Assembly (NCBI RefSeq): GCF_014069875.1
Contig: NZ_CP059676.1
Coordinates: 496,001-560,000, forward strand
Origin: Flaviflexus equikiangi
Lineage (GTDB): Bacteria; Actinomycetota; Actinomycetes; Actinomycetales; Actinomycetaceae
DNA: 64,000 nt
Reading direction: 5' to 3'
The position numbers and the translations under genes were made by a program. Below are positions 37,781 through 46,351 of this stretch, piece by piece; the stretch's first letter is position 1, and each line of letters starts with the position of its first letter. Under the pieces are notes generated by a model. The model made no database searches and was not told the origin of the DNA. It was given only the letters and a program-made list of their open reading frames with translations.

Positions 37781-39082
37781 ATGCGTATTGCAGTCGTTGC
37801 TATGGGTAAGATTGGTCTGCCGCTGGCCGTCCAGTTTGCTGATGCTGGCCACGAGGTCATCGGCGTCGATGTAAACGACGAGACCGTCCGCCTCATCAAC
37901 GAAGGGATCGAGCCGTTCCCCGGGGAGGCATTCCTCCAGGAGAAGCTCACTGCCCTCGTTCCGGCCGGCCGCCTGCGCGCGACCACGGACTATGCGGATG
38001 CGATCCCCGGCGCCGATGCTGTTGTCCTTGTCGTCCCGCTTTTCGTCAACGACGAGACGTGGGAGCCCGACTTCGGCTGGATGGATGCCGCGACTCGTTC
38101 TCTCGCTGAGCACCTCACGCCGGGCACGCTCGTCTCGTACGAGACGACCCTGCCGGTCGGCACGACGCGTGGCCGCTGGAAGCCGATGATCGAGGAGATC
38201 TCCGGGCTGACGGAAGGCGCCGATTTCCATCTCGTCTTCTCTCCCGAGCGCGTCCTCACAGGTCGCGTCTTCGAGGACCTGCGCCGCTACCCGAAGCTTG
38301 TCGGCGGGTTGAGCGAGGCAGGGACCGCGAAGGCGATCGAGTTCTACTCGGCCGTGCTGTCGTTCGATGAGCGGCCGGATCTTGACCAGCCGAACGGCGT
38401 GTGGGATATGGGCAACGCTGAGGCGGCAGAAATGGCGAAGCTTGCCGAAACCACCTACCGCGATGTCAACATCGGTCTCGCCAACCAGTTCGCGGTCTAC
38501 GCGGACAAGGTGGGGATCGACGTGCAGCGTGTCATCGATGCCTGCAACTCCCAGCCCTACTCGCACATCCACCGCCCAGGTATCGCCGTCGGTGGTCACT
38601 GCATTCCCGTCTACCCGAGGCTCTACCTGTCAACAGATCCTCATGCCTCGATCGTGCGCACCGCACGGTCCTTCAATGCGCAGATGCCGGGCTATGTCGT
38701 CGGCCGTGTCGAAGAGCTCATGGGCAGCCTCGAAGGGCTGACGGTCGTCGTTCTCGGCGCGTCCTACCGCGGAAAGGTCAAGGAGACAGCCTTCTCCGGA
38801 GTCTTCTCGACAGTTGACGAGCTGACGAGACGCGGCGCGACAGTCCTGGTCCACGATCCCATGTACTCGACCGAGGAGCTCGCGGCGTTCGGTTGGGCGG
38901 CTTACTCCCTCGGAGATCCGGCCGATGTGGCGATCGTCCAGGCCGATCATCCCGAGTATGCGTCGCTGGCAGCCTCCGACATTCCCGGTATCCGGCTTCT
39001 CGCTGACGGCCGCCGCATCACCGATCCGGCGCTGTGGACTGGTGTGGCCAGGGTCGTCATTGGTGATTCCATCGGTCGCTGA
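37781..39082 (+). CDS. UDP-N-acetylglucosamine/mannosamine 6-dehydrogenase (WbpA/WecC-like)
   Basis: 433 residues. NAD-binding start MRIAVVAMGKIGLPLAVQFA, catalytic Lys in NAEAAEMAKLAETTYRDVNI and catalytic Cys in VGGHCIPVYP. The GGHCIPVYP form is typical of UDP-HexNAc dehydrogenases and differs from the GGGCLPKDT of the UDP-glucose type at 23586. It oxidises C6 twice to give UDP-GlcNAcA or UDP-ManNAcA. With the WbpB/E/D cassette at 26166-28851 this would complete a diacetamido-uronate pathway. Strong AAGGAGA at the start. Confidence 0.88.
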   Translation: MRIAVVAMGKIGLPLAVQFADAGHEVIGVDVNDETVRLINEGIEPFPGEAFLQEKLTALVPAGRLRATTDYADAIPGADAVVLVVPLFVNDETWEPDFGWMDAATRSLAEHLTPGTLVSYETTLPVGTTRGRWKPMIEEISGLTEGADFHLVFSPERVLTGRVFEDLRRYPKLVGGLSEAGTAKAIEFYSAVLSFDERPDLDQPNGVWDMGNAEAAEMAKLAETTYRDVNIGLANQFAVYADKVGIDVQRVIDACNSQPYSHIHRPGIAVGGHCIPVYPRLYLSTDPHASIVRTARSFNAQMPGYVVGRVEELMGSLEGLTVVVLGASYRGKVKETAFSGVFSTVDELTRRGATVLVHDPMYSTEELAAFGWAAYSLGDPADVAIVQADHPEYASLAASDIPGIRLLADGRRITDPALWTGVARVVIGDSIGR

Positions 39083-39085
39083 ACC

Positions 39086-41038
39086 GTGGTTCTTCCCGCG
39101 ATGCTGCTCGTCCTCGCGACACTGGCCGGCCTCTCCCTTCCCGGCTACCTGATCCTCAGGGGACTGCGCATCCCGCCCGTCGTCGCACTGTCCGCCGCCC
39201 CCGCCATCCTTGCAGGAGTCCTCGCGGCCCTGTCAGTCATCCTGCCGGGCTCTCTCACGACGGGACAGGACTGGGCGACGACAGCGTGGATCGCGGCCGG
39301 CGTGCTGTCCGCTGTCGGCGTTCTCCTCTGGTTGCTGTCGCCGCGTCTGGCGCCGGACAGGAGGGAGCCTTCTCGGCTCTTCATCGGCATCGCCCTTGGC
39401 GCGGCGGCTCTCGCCTGCATCATTACCGTCCACCAGGTCCTTGAGGGCATGGGCGCGCTGGACGTGCCCCTTCAGCGGCGGGATTCGGTCTTCCACTACA
39501 ACGCGATCGCAGGCATCCTCAACGGCTGGGGCAACGCCAACCCACTGGAACTCCAGGGATGGATGCTCGGATCTGCCGGAACGTCGTCCTTCTACCCGTC
39601 GACGTTCCACGCAGTCGCCGCGACCATCCCCGTCGCCCACGGAGTCGTCGCCGGCAACCTGCTGGCGGTCGTGTGCTGTCTCGTGTGGGTGATTGGGCTT
39701 ACTGGCCTGGCACGTGTTGCCTTCCCGTCCTTTCCGGGGGCGTGGGCAGCCGCCCCTCTGCTATCCCTGGTCGCCATATCCTTCCCCTTGATCCCGTTGT
39801 TCCGCCAGGGGCAATGGCCGTTCGGCCTGTCCCTCGCGCTCACCCCGGGCCTGCTCGCACTTCTCATGTTCAGTGCCCGGACGCGGTCGATTCCGGGACT
39901 GCTTGCGTTCTGCGTGGGGCTGGCCGGGTCTGTCGGAGCTCATCCGAGCGGCATCGCGGTCTTCGCGCTCGTGGCCCTCGGTGCGGCGATGCTCGAGATC
40001 GGAGAACGAGCGCTGGCGGCTGTTCGCCGGGAAGACCGCGCGGAGGCGCGGATGCCGCTTCCGTTGGCCATCGTTCTCGCTTTCGGTGCGGCCGGGGCTT
40101 ACGTTGTGCTGGACAGGTCCGAGACGATCCTGCGGATGGGGACGTTCGCCCGCCCCCAGACCCCCGCGCCCGAGCTTGTCCAATCCCTGCTCACGTTCTC
40201 GCACGTCAGCGTCAACGAACCTTTCGGGATAGCGCCGGCGATCGGCATGATTCCGCTCCTCATCGCGGGAACAGCACTCATGGTCATCTACCGGCCCTCC
40301 CGCCCCCTCTTCGTGGCAGCCTCCATGCTTCTTGCCACGCTTCTGCTGACGCCGACCAACCTGCGTGTGGCGCACGTGACGGGCGCTCTCTGGTACGGCG
40401 ATCCGGAGCGGATACTCGGCGTTCTCACGCTCTTCACCCTTCTGGCGGCGGCCCTGGGCGTCGGATGGTTGGCGGAGAAGATCGCCCCGCGAGTCCGCGG
40501 CGACCGGGACACTGTTCGCATGGGAGTCAGTCTTCTCATCGTCGCGCTGGCACTCTCGATCACGTGGATCGATCGATCCCAGGTCCGGAGCGACATCATC
40601 GTGGCCGGAAACTATCATCCGAGCGAGACCTCTCCCCACTTTGTCGGCGGTCCGGCGTGGACCGCGGATGACAGCCGCTTCTGGGAGAGTGCGGCCGAGC
40701 TCGTCGGCACCGACGGCGTCATGACAGACTCCGCCTCTGGGGGTGTCTTCCTTCCGGCAATGGTGAATGTCCGGGCAGTCCCCGCCATCACCACGCTCGA
40801 TTCGCTGCCGGGGCCGGGGAGGGAGGCCGCGTGGGGCCTGCGGGATACTCAACCGCTCGGGGAGACCGCGTGCCTGTTCCTCGAAGACAACACGATTCGG
40901 TGGGTCTATCTTGAGAAGGCCACCAATACACGGTTCGCCGGCTCGCATTTCCGTTCAGACCTCATGGCGCCGCACGGGGAGCTTGTGGTGAAGGATGGTC
41001 CGCGGGAGCTCTGGCGGATCGATGACTGCCGAAACTAG
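39086..41038 (+). CDS. Polytopic DUF6541-type membrane protein
   Basis: 650 residues with about a dozen hydrophobic helices in the first ~500, then a ~130-residue C-terminal extracytoplasmic domain (GPAWTADDSRFWESAAELVG ... NVRAVPAITTLD). Such proteins occur in actinobacterial wall-glycan loci and resemble GT-C transferases or polymer-modifying enzymes; the loop after the fourth helix contains RRDSVFHYNAIAG, in the place of the usual acidic GT-C motif. GTG start three bases after the dehydrogenase stop. Exact role unknown. Confidence 0.75.
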   Translation: MVLPAMLLVLATLAGLSLPGYLILRGLRIPPVVALSAAPAILAGVLAALSVILPGSLTTGQDWATTAWIAAGVLSAVGVLLWLLSPRLAPDRREPSRLFIGIALGAAALACIITVHQVLEGMGALDVPLQRRDSVFHYNAIAGILNGWGNANPLELQGWMLGSAGTSSFYPSTFHAVAATIPVAHGVVAGNLLAVVCCLVWVIGLTGLARVAFPSFPGAWAAAPLLSLVAISFPLIPLFRQGQWPFGLSLALTPGLLALLMFSARTRSIPGLLAFCVGLAGSVGAHPSGIAVFALVALGAAMLEIGERALAAVRREDRAEARMPLPLAIVLAFGAAGAYVVLDRSETILRMGTFARPQTPAPELVQSLLTFSHVSVNEPFGIAPAIGMIPLLIAGTALMVIYRPSRPLFVAASMLLATLLLTPTNLRVAHVTGALWYGDPERILGVLTLFTLLAAALGVGWLAEKIAPRVRGDRDTVRMGVSLLIVALALSITWIDRSQVRSDIIVAGNYHPSETSPHFVGGPAWTADDSRFWESAAELVGTDGVMTDSASGGVFLPAMVNVRAVPAITTLDSLPGPGREAAWGLRDTQPLGETACLFLEDNTIRWVYLEKATNTRFAGSHFRSDLMAPHGELVVKDGPRELWRIDDCRN

Positions 41039-41062
41039 CCCATAGCTGAGAGAGAAGTGACA

Positions 41063-42097
41063 ATGCGCGTGCTTATTACCGGCGGTGCCGGATATATCGG
41101 CTCGCACACCGCTGTCCAGCTGGTGCGCGCGGGCCACGATCCCATCATCGTCGACAGCTACGTGAACTCGACACCCGCGGTCCTGCCGCGGATCGAGCGG
41201 GTGACGGGCCGTCGAATCACTGCTTACCAGCTCGATCTCGTCGATGAGGCGGCAACCCGTGCGCTCTTCGACGAGGCCCGGCCGGATGCTGTCATCCACT
41301 TCGCCGCACTCAAGGCAGTCAGCGAATCGGTCGACGATCCATTCTCGTACTACAGGAACAACCTGCAATCGGCTCTATCAGTCGTCGGTGCCATGCTCGA
41401 TGTCGGCTGCCGCACGATGATCTTCTCCTCCTCCGCCACGGTCTATGGTGACGGCGCCGCACCGTCGACGGAGGAGCAGGACCACCTCTCGTCGGGCACC
41501 CCGTATGGGCGTACGAAGGTGATGATCGAGCAGATCCTCACCGATGTCGCTCGAGCATCCGATCTGCGGGTCGCTGTTCTGCGGTATTTCAATCCTGTCG
41601 GTGCTCACCCCTCGGGACTCCTGGGCGAGTCGCCCGCTGGGGAGCCGAGCAACCTCATGCCCTATATCGCGCAGGTCGCCGCCGGAAAGCGGGAGAGGCT
41701 GACCGTGTTCGGGGGCGACTATCCCACGCCGGACGGTACGTGCCTGCGCGACTACCTCCACGTTCTCGACCTTGCCGATGGTCATGTCGCAGCCCTCGAG
41801 AAGATCGCCGAGGGAAGTATCGACGTACGGGCTTGGAATTTGGGTCGGGGAACTCCCGTCTCCGTCCTCGAGCTCATCCACGCGTTCGAGCAGGCATCGG
41901 GACGGCCGGTGCCCTACGTGGTCGGTCCCCGCAGAGCGGGTGACCTGCCGGCCGTGTGGGCGGATACGGCTCGGGCGCGCAGCGAGCTCGGATGGTCGGC
42001 AGAGCGCAGCGTCGAGGAGATGTGCGCAGACACGTGGCGGTGGCAGTGCGCCAACCCTGACGGCTACGATTCCGGCATCGCCACTGCTCACGGGTGA
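41063..42097 (+). CDS. galE: UDP-glucose 4-epimerase
   Basis: 344 residues from ATG 41063 (MRVLITGGAGYIGSHTAVQL); a GTG two codons upstream is also possible. Extended SDR with NAD motif GGAGYIG, catalytic Ser/Thr in SSSATVYG and Tyr/Lys in YGRTKVMIEQIL, then RYFNPVGAHPSG and DGTCLRDYLHVLDLA, diagnostic for GalE. It interconverts UDP-glucose and UDP-galactose (perhaps also HexNAc forms), supplying galactose for the glycan. It follows DUF6541 by 24 bases. Confidence 0.94.
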   Translation: MRVLITGGAGYIGSHTAVQLVRAGHDPIIVDSYVNSTPAVLPRIERVTGRRITAYQLDLVDEAATRALFDEARPDAVIHFAALKAVSESVDDPFSYYRNNLQSALSVVGAMLDVGCRTMIFSSSATVYGDGAAPSTEEQDHLSSGTPYGRTKVMIEQILTDVARASDLRVAVLRYFNPVGAHPSGLLGESPAGEPSNLMPYIAQVAAGKRERLTVFGGDYPTPDGTCLRDYLHVLDLADGHVAALEKIAEGSIDVRAWNLGRGTPVSVLELIHAFEQASGRPVPYVVGPRRAGDLPAVWADTARARSELGWSAERSVEEMCADTWRWQCANPDGYDSGIATAHG

Positions 42098-42128
42098 GCA
42101 CTGTTAACTTGAACACAGATTTCTGTGT
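42085..42128 (+). terminator. Two adjacent palindromes at galE 3' end
   Basis: TGCTCAC-GG-GTGAGCA at 42085-42100 spans the galE stop codon. ACACAGA-TT-TCTGTGT follows at 42113-42128, and is followed by CTTT. One or both probably end the transcript; neither has a long T-run. Confidence 0.45.
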
Positions 42129-42260
42129 CTTTGGTCGACGTGAATGATCGTAGGTCGACTTCTGTTTCGCGCTGTCGAATAGCTCGATCTTCACACCGTC
42201 CCCACCTGTCACAGTGAGATACATTCGTTATGTAGTGGCAGGCTCATACGGGAGAATCAC

Positions 42261-44174
42261 ATGAAAATCCGCGCAGCGGTTCTTGGCGCCCTCATCACGT
42301 TGTCACCGACGGTCGCGATCGCCGATTCGCCGGACGGCTCCGTCTTGATCAACCTTCTTGACGTCGCGGAACCCCGAGCCGATGCCTCGCTCCTCGCGCC
42401 GCAATCCCAGCGAAGCACAGGGGGCTACAGCCTCCTCACCGCACCTCTGGAGACGGATGAGTTCTTCGTCGCCGGGGTGACATGGGAGGGTCCTGCGCCG
42501 ACAGCGGTCGACATCCGGGTCCTCGAGCATGGTCAATGGGGCGCGTGGTACGCGCTCGAGATCGAGACGGGAGAGGGCGGCAGAGACGGCACGGAGCCGT
42601 TCATCGCCGGCGGAGCCGAAGGCATCCAGGTCCGCATCTCGGGCGATGCCATCCCGGAGGATCTCGATCTTGCCCTCCTCGATGGTCACGGGGCGGACAA
42701 TGTCCGTGAAGAAGCGCCGAGCGAAGCCTCAACGGTGCCGATGCCGGGAACCGAATCCGCACGTGCGATCAACGCTGACGAGCCAGCATCAGAGCCGCTC
42801 CTGGAGACAGGCGGCGCAGGTGCGGCAGAGCCGCTCACCCAGGCTGATGTCCAGGCGCTCGCCGCCGTGGACGCCCCGCGCGTCATCGCCCGTGCAGGAT
42901 GGGGGGAAACACGTGTCCCCCCGGCATGGAAGCCCTCCTATGCGAATCTCGGCAGCGCCGTGATCCACCACACTGCCGGGAGCAACACCTATACGGCGAG
43001 CCAGGCGCCATCCGTGGTGCGAAGCATCCACGACTATCACACGTACAGCTGGGGACGCGGCTGGGACGATATCGGCTACAACTTCCTCGTCGACAGGTTC
43101 GGCACGATCTATGAAGGCCGCTACGGCACGCTGGCGTCCGCGAAGGGGAAGATGGTCGTCGGCGGCCACGCCGCGCCTGCCAACACCGGTTCCGTCGGCA
43201 TCTCCGTCATGGGAACATACACGGGTTCGGTCCAGCCCTCCGCCTCCTCCATCACCGCCATCGAAGACATCATCGCGTGGCAGTTCTCTGCGGCAGGCCT
43301 CGACCCGGAGGGAACGTGGACGTTCTACAACTCCAATCTCGGCAGATACTCGACGGTGCCCGCCGTCCTGGGACATCGTGATGTCTCCTCGACCGTGTGT
43401 CCCGGCAACATCTATCCGCTCCTGCCATCGCTGCGCCGCTCTGTCGCCGCGAAGATCGACAGCGCCGGCGAGCCTGTTCGCGGGGACAATGACCTCGCGA
43501 TCTACAAGACGAACGATTTCGGCCCCGTCGCCAACAGCATCCAGTATTTCGGCAAGACGGGCGACGAACTCTATGTCGGCAACATTCTCGGCAACGGCGA
43601 CCTGCCCTTCATTCGCCGCGGAAACACCTTCATCCTGGCGGAGGGGCCGGGCTCGCCGACGTCGACCCGCACCTACACGTTAGGGACGGCCGGCCAGGAG
43701 GTCTACACCGGTGATATTCGCGGGTCCGGGAAGGAGGCGATCATCCTCCGCTCGGGCAACCGCTTCGACATCTATGAAGATCCGTCGACCAACCGCCCCA
43801 CCTCGTCGATCAACTTCGGGCGCGCCGGCGATGAAGTGTTCGTCTTCGACTGGGACGGGGACGGCATGGACGAGATCGCGGTCCGGCGCGGAAACACCTT
43901 CTATCTGAAGTGGATGGTGACCTCCGGAAACGCCGATCGGGAGATCAACTACGGGCGCCGCGGCGACGAGGTCTATGTGGGGTCCTGGTCATCCAATGCC
44001 GTCGAGACCATCACGGTGCGTCGAGGAAACACGTATTACATGAACTACACGAACTCGTCAGGCGTGGCCGATAAGCAGTTCAACTATGGGAAGGTCTCTG
44101 ACAGGGTTGTCGTCGGGGACTGGGACCGCGATGGCCGAGACGGCCTGGGAGTCGTCCGAGACCTCTCGAAGTAG
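42261..44174 (+). CDS. Secreted PGRP-type N-acetylmuramoyl-L-alanine amidase with C-terminal repeats
   Basis: 637 residues with signal peptide (1-~22). Residues ~25-205 are unrecognised. ~212-395 is a PGRP/amidase_2 domain: RAGWGETRVPP, VIHHTAGSNTYT (H236/H237) and LGHRDVSSTVCPG (H372, C380), giving the H...H-x7-C zinc site of amidases, with the active-site YNFLVDRFGTIYEGR. Residues ~405-637 are five repeats of about 47 residues (YGRRGDEVYVGSW...TVRRGNTYYM), resembling FG-GAP/VCBS-like propeller blades likely to bind glycan. It probably cleaves peptide from glycan strands outside the cell. An unlinked gene between galE and the exporter. Confidence 0.88.
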   Translation: MKIRAAVLGALITLSPTVAIADSPDGSVLINLLDVAEPRADASLLAPQSQRSTGGYSLLTAPLETDEFFVAGVTWEGPAPTAVDIRVLEHGQWGAWYALEIETGEGGRDGTEPFIAGGAEGIQVRISGDAIPEDLDLALLDGHGADNVREEAPSEASTVPMPGTESARAINADEPASEPLLETGGAGAAEPLTQADVQALAAVDAPRVIARAGWGETRVPPAWKPSYANLGSAVIHHTAGSNTYTASQAPSVVRSIHDYHTYSWGRGWDDIGYNFLVDRFGTIYEGRYGTLASAKGKMVVGGHAAPANTGSVGISVMGTYTGSVQPSASSITAIEDIIAWQFSAAGLDPEGTWTFYNSNLGRYSTVPAVLGHRDVSSTVCPGNIYPLLPSLRRSVAAKIDSAGEPVRGDNDLAIYKTNDFGPVANSIQYFGKTGDELYVGNILGNGDLPFIRRGNTFILAEGPGSPTSTRTYTLGTAGQEVYTGDIRGSGKEAIILRSGNRFDIYEDPSTNRPTSSINFGRAGDEVFVFDWDGDGMDEIAVRRGNTFYLKWMVTSGNADREINYGRRGDEVYVGSWSSNAVETITVRRGNTYYMNYTNSSGVADKQFNYGKVSDRVVVGDWDRDGRDGLGVVRDLSK

Positions 44175-44239
44175 TCCCGCTCCCGCTATCGCATCAGCCC
44201 GAGTGACGGGAATTACGCCATGCCGGGCCGGGGTGGAGG

Positions 44240-44290
44240 CGCCCGGGTGCCCCGGATCGCTAGACTAGGCGAAGTCCGGGCACCCGGGCG
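44240..44290. promoter_or_regulatory. Long GC-rich inverted repeat upstream of exporter
   Basis: CGCCCGGGTGCCCCGG (44240-44255) pairs with CCGGGCACCCGGGCG (44276-44290), 15 bp with one bulged C. The 20-base loop contains TAGACT, which could be a -10 box. It ends ~22 bases before the permease start. It may be a terminator for the amidase gene, or an attenuator or operator for the exporter. Confidence 0.5.
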
Positions 44291-44312
44291 AATGGACGAT
44301 AGGGGAGACACC

Positions 44313-45146
44313 TTGTCAGTATTCTCCGACCTCAAGGGGTCGCGCGAGCTCCTCCACAATCTGACGATGAGGGAGATCAAGGGCAAGTACAAGAGGACTG
44401 CTCTCGGCCAGCTGTGGTCGTTGGCGAATCCGCTGGCCCTCATGGTCGTCTACTCTTTCGTCTTCGCGATTGTCATTCGCGTGCAGCCCGCCCCCGGCGA
44501 CCCGTCGGGCCTCGACCTCTTCGTGCTGTGGCTCATGTGCGCACTCCTGCCCTGGACGTTCTTCTCCGGCATCGTCAACGGCTCGATGGGGACGATCGTC
44601 GGGAACGAGAACCTCATCAAGAAGGTGTATTTCCCCCGTTCCACCCTGATCTTCGCCAACACGCTCTCCGCGCTCTATCAGCATCTCTGGGAGATGCTCA
44701 TCCTCGTCGTCGCGGTCCTGGTGCTCGGCAGCAACGTCCTCATCTACATCCCTCTCGTCGCCGTGACCATGGTTCTCCTTGCCCTCTTCGCGACGGGGCT
44801 CGGGATGATCTTCGCCGTCGCCAACGTCTACTTCCGGGACGTCCAGCATTTCTCCGGGATCCTCTTCCAGCTCTGGTTCTATGCCAGCCCGATCGTCTAC
44901 CCTGCCGAGCTGGTGAAGGAGCAGTCGGAGAGCTTCGGGCCGATCGCCTTCGGCATCACGATCGACAACCTCTACCAGCTCAACCCGTTCATCCACTTCG
45001 CCGAGATCTTCAGGAATCTGCTCTATGACGCACGCTGGCCAGACTGGTCGACCTTCGGTCTCGTGGCCGCCGGCTCCATCGCCGTCTTCTTCATCGGGTG
45101 GAAGATCTTCGACCGCCACCAGGACCACCTTGCGGAGGTGCTGTGA
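44313..45146 (+). CDS. ABC-2 type polysaccharide export permease (Wzm/TagG-like)
   Basis: 277 residues with six TM helices and the ABC-2 signature region (LTMREIKGKYKRTALGQLWS, LMCALLPWTFFSGIVNGSMG, FSGILFQLWFYASPIVYP). It is the channel half of a Wzm/Wzt exporter that moves complete lipid-linked polysaccharide or teichoic-acid-like polymer out. TTG at 44313 is preferred as start because AGGGGAGA lies at a good distance (44301); ATG 44292 has no RBS and lies next to the hairpin. Its stop overlaps the start of the ATPase gene. Confidence 0.88.
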   Translation: MSVFSDLKGSRELLHNLTMREIKGKYKRTALGQLWSLANPLALMVVYSFVFAIVIRVQPAPGDPSGLDLFVLWLMCALLPWTFFSGIVNGSMGTIVGNENLIKKVYFPRSTLIFANTLSALYQHLWEMLILVVAVLVLGSNVLIYIPLVAVTMVLLALFATGLGMIFAVANVYFRDVQHFSGILFQLWFYASPIVYPAELVKEQSESFGPIAFGITIDNLYQLNPFIHFAEIFRNLLYDARWPDWSTFGLVAAGSIAVFFIGWKIFDRHQDHLAEVL

Positions 45147-46351
45147 TGACTGAGACAGCAGTGACAGTCGACCATGTCTCGAAGAGCTTCAAAATATACA
45201 AGGAGCTCAACAGGACCCTCAAGTCCGCACTCCTGCGCAGGCGGCGCTCCGTCTCGGAGGACTTCCCCGCTCTGAACGACGTGAGTTTCGAGATCCCCCA
45301 GGGATCGACCTTCGCCCTGGTCGGGGATAACGGATCGGGCAAGTCGACCCTCCTCAAGTGCATGGCGAAGATCCTCGTGCCCAACACCGGTTCGATCACG
45401 ACGCATGGTCGCATGGCGGCGATGCTGGAGGTCGGCTCCGGCTTCCACCCCGAACTCTCCGGCCGCGAGAACATCTACCTCAACGGCTCGATCCTCGGCA
45501 TGACGCATCAGGAGCTGGATAGTCGCTTCGACGAGATCGTCGCCTTCTCCGGCGTGGAGGAGTTCATCGACCAGCCCGTCAAGAACTATTCGTCCGGCAT
45601 GTACGTCCGTCTCGGCTTCTCGGTCGCAATCCACACGGAGCCCGATATCCTCCTCGTCGACGAGATCCTCGCGGTAGGCGACGCGTCCTTCCAGGACAAG
45701 TGTTCGAAGAAGTTCGCGGACCTGCGCAACGACGGGAAGACAGTCGTCGTCGTGTCCCATTCCGTGCCCCAGCTGCGGGCGATGGCGGACCAGGCCGCGT
45801 GGCTCGAGAACGGCAGGCTCGTCGAGGTGGGACCTGCCCGGACCGTCATCGAGCGCTACGGCGACTCGACCAAGACCGGCGTCCGGATCGACAGCGACGG
45901 GAAGGTCCGGTGGGGATCGGGCGAAGCCACGGTCGAACGCGTCGAGGTGCTCGATGCCGAGGGGCAGCCTGCCGACTATCTCGTCGCAACGGGAGACCGG
46001 ATCACGCTGAGGCTCCACTACTCGGCCAAGAACCGAATCGAGAAGCCCGTGTTCGGGTTCAGCATGGAATCGATCGACGGCACCTACCTGTGGGGCAACA
46101 ACACCCGAGACCTCGAATACCACGTCGACCACATCGAGGGCACCGGCGCGATCGACCTGACGATCCCGCGGCTCAACCTGCAGCCCGGCCAATTCATCTT
46201 CCACGGCTCGATCGTGAATACGACAACCGAACACGTCTACGACTATGTTCGCGAAGCGGCCGGGATCGGGGTCAAGAGGGGCACTCCGTTCGAATCGGGC
46301 GGTTACGTCATCCTCGACGGACGCTGGTCGACACCGGGAGGCGCACGATGA
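45146..46351 (+). CDS. Polysaccharide ABC exporter ATPase with C-terminal substrate-binding domain (Wzt/TagH-like)
   Basis: 401 residues from ATG 45146, preceded by GGAGG at 45134-45138. ATPase domain 1-~240: Walker A VGDNGSGKST, ELSGRENIYLNG (typical of the Wzt/TagH branch), signature YSSGMYVRLGFS and Walker B DILLVDEILAVGD. Residues ~260-401 form a Wzt-C-like beta-sandwich (VERVEVLDAEGQPAD, GFSMESIDGTYLWGNN), which in Wzt proteins recognises the polymer end. Such exporters often depend on a capped glycan. It overlaps the next transferase gene by 4 bases. Confidence 0.92.
   Translation: MTETAVTVDHVSKSFKIYKELNRTLKSALLRRRRSVSEDFPALNDVSFEIPQGSTFALVGDNGSGKSTLLKCMAKILVPNTGSITTHGRMAAMLEVGSGFHPELSGRENIYLNGSILGMTHQELDSRFDEIVAFSGVEEFIDQPVKNYSSGMYVRLGFSVAIHTEPDILLVDEILAVGDASFQDKCSKKFADLRNDGKTVVVVSHSVPQLRAMADQAAWLENGRLVEVGPARTVIERYGDSTKTGVRIDSDGKVRWGSGEATVERVEVLDAEGQPADYLVATGDRITLRLHYSAKNRIEKPVFGFSMESIDGTYLWGNNTRDLEYHVDHIEGTGAIDLTIPRLNLQPGQFIFHGSIVNTTTEHVYDYVREAAGIGVKRGTPFESGGYVILDGRWSTPGGAR

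Noticed and set aside
42133-42159. Direct repeat GGTCGAC x2 before the amidase gene as regulator site
   Set aside because: Seven-base repeats of a palindromic core occur by chance in GC-rich DNA; no third copy or promoter alignment supports it.
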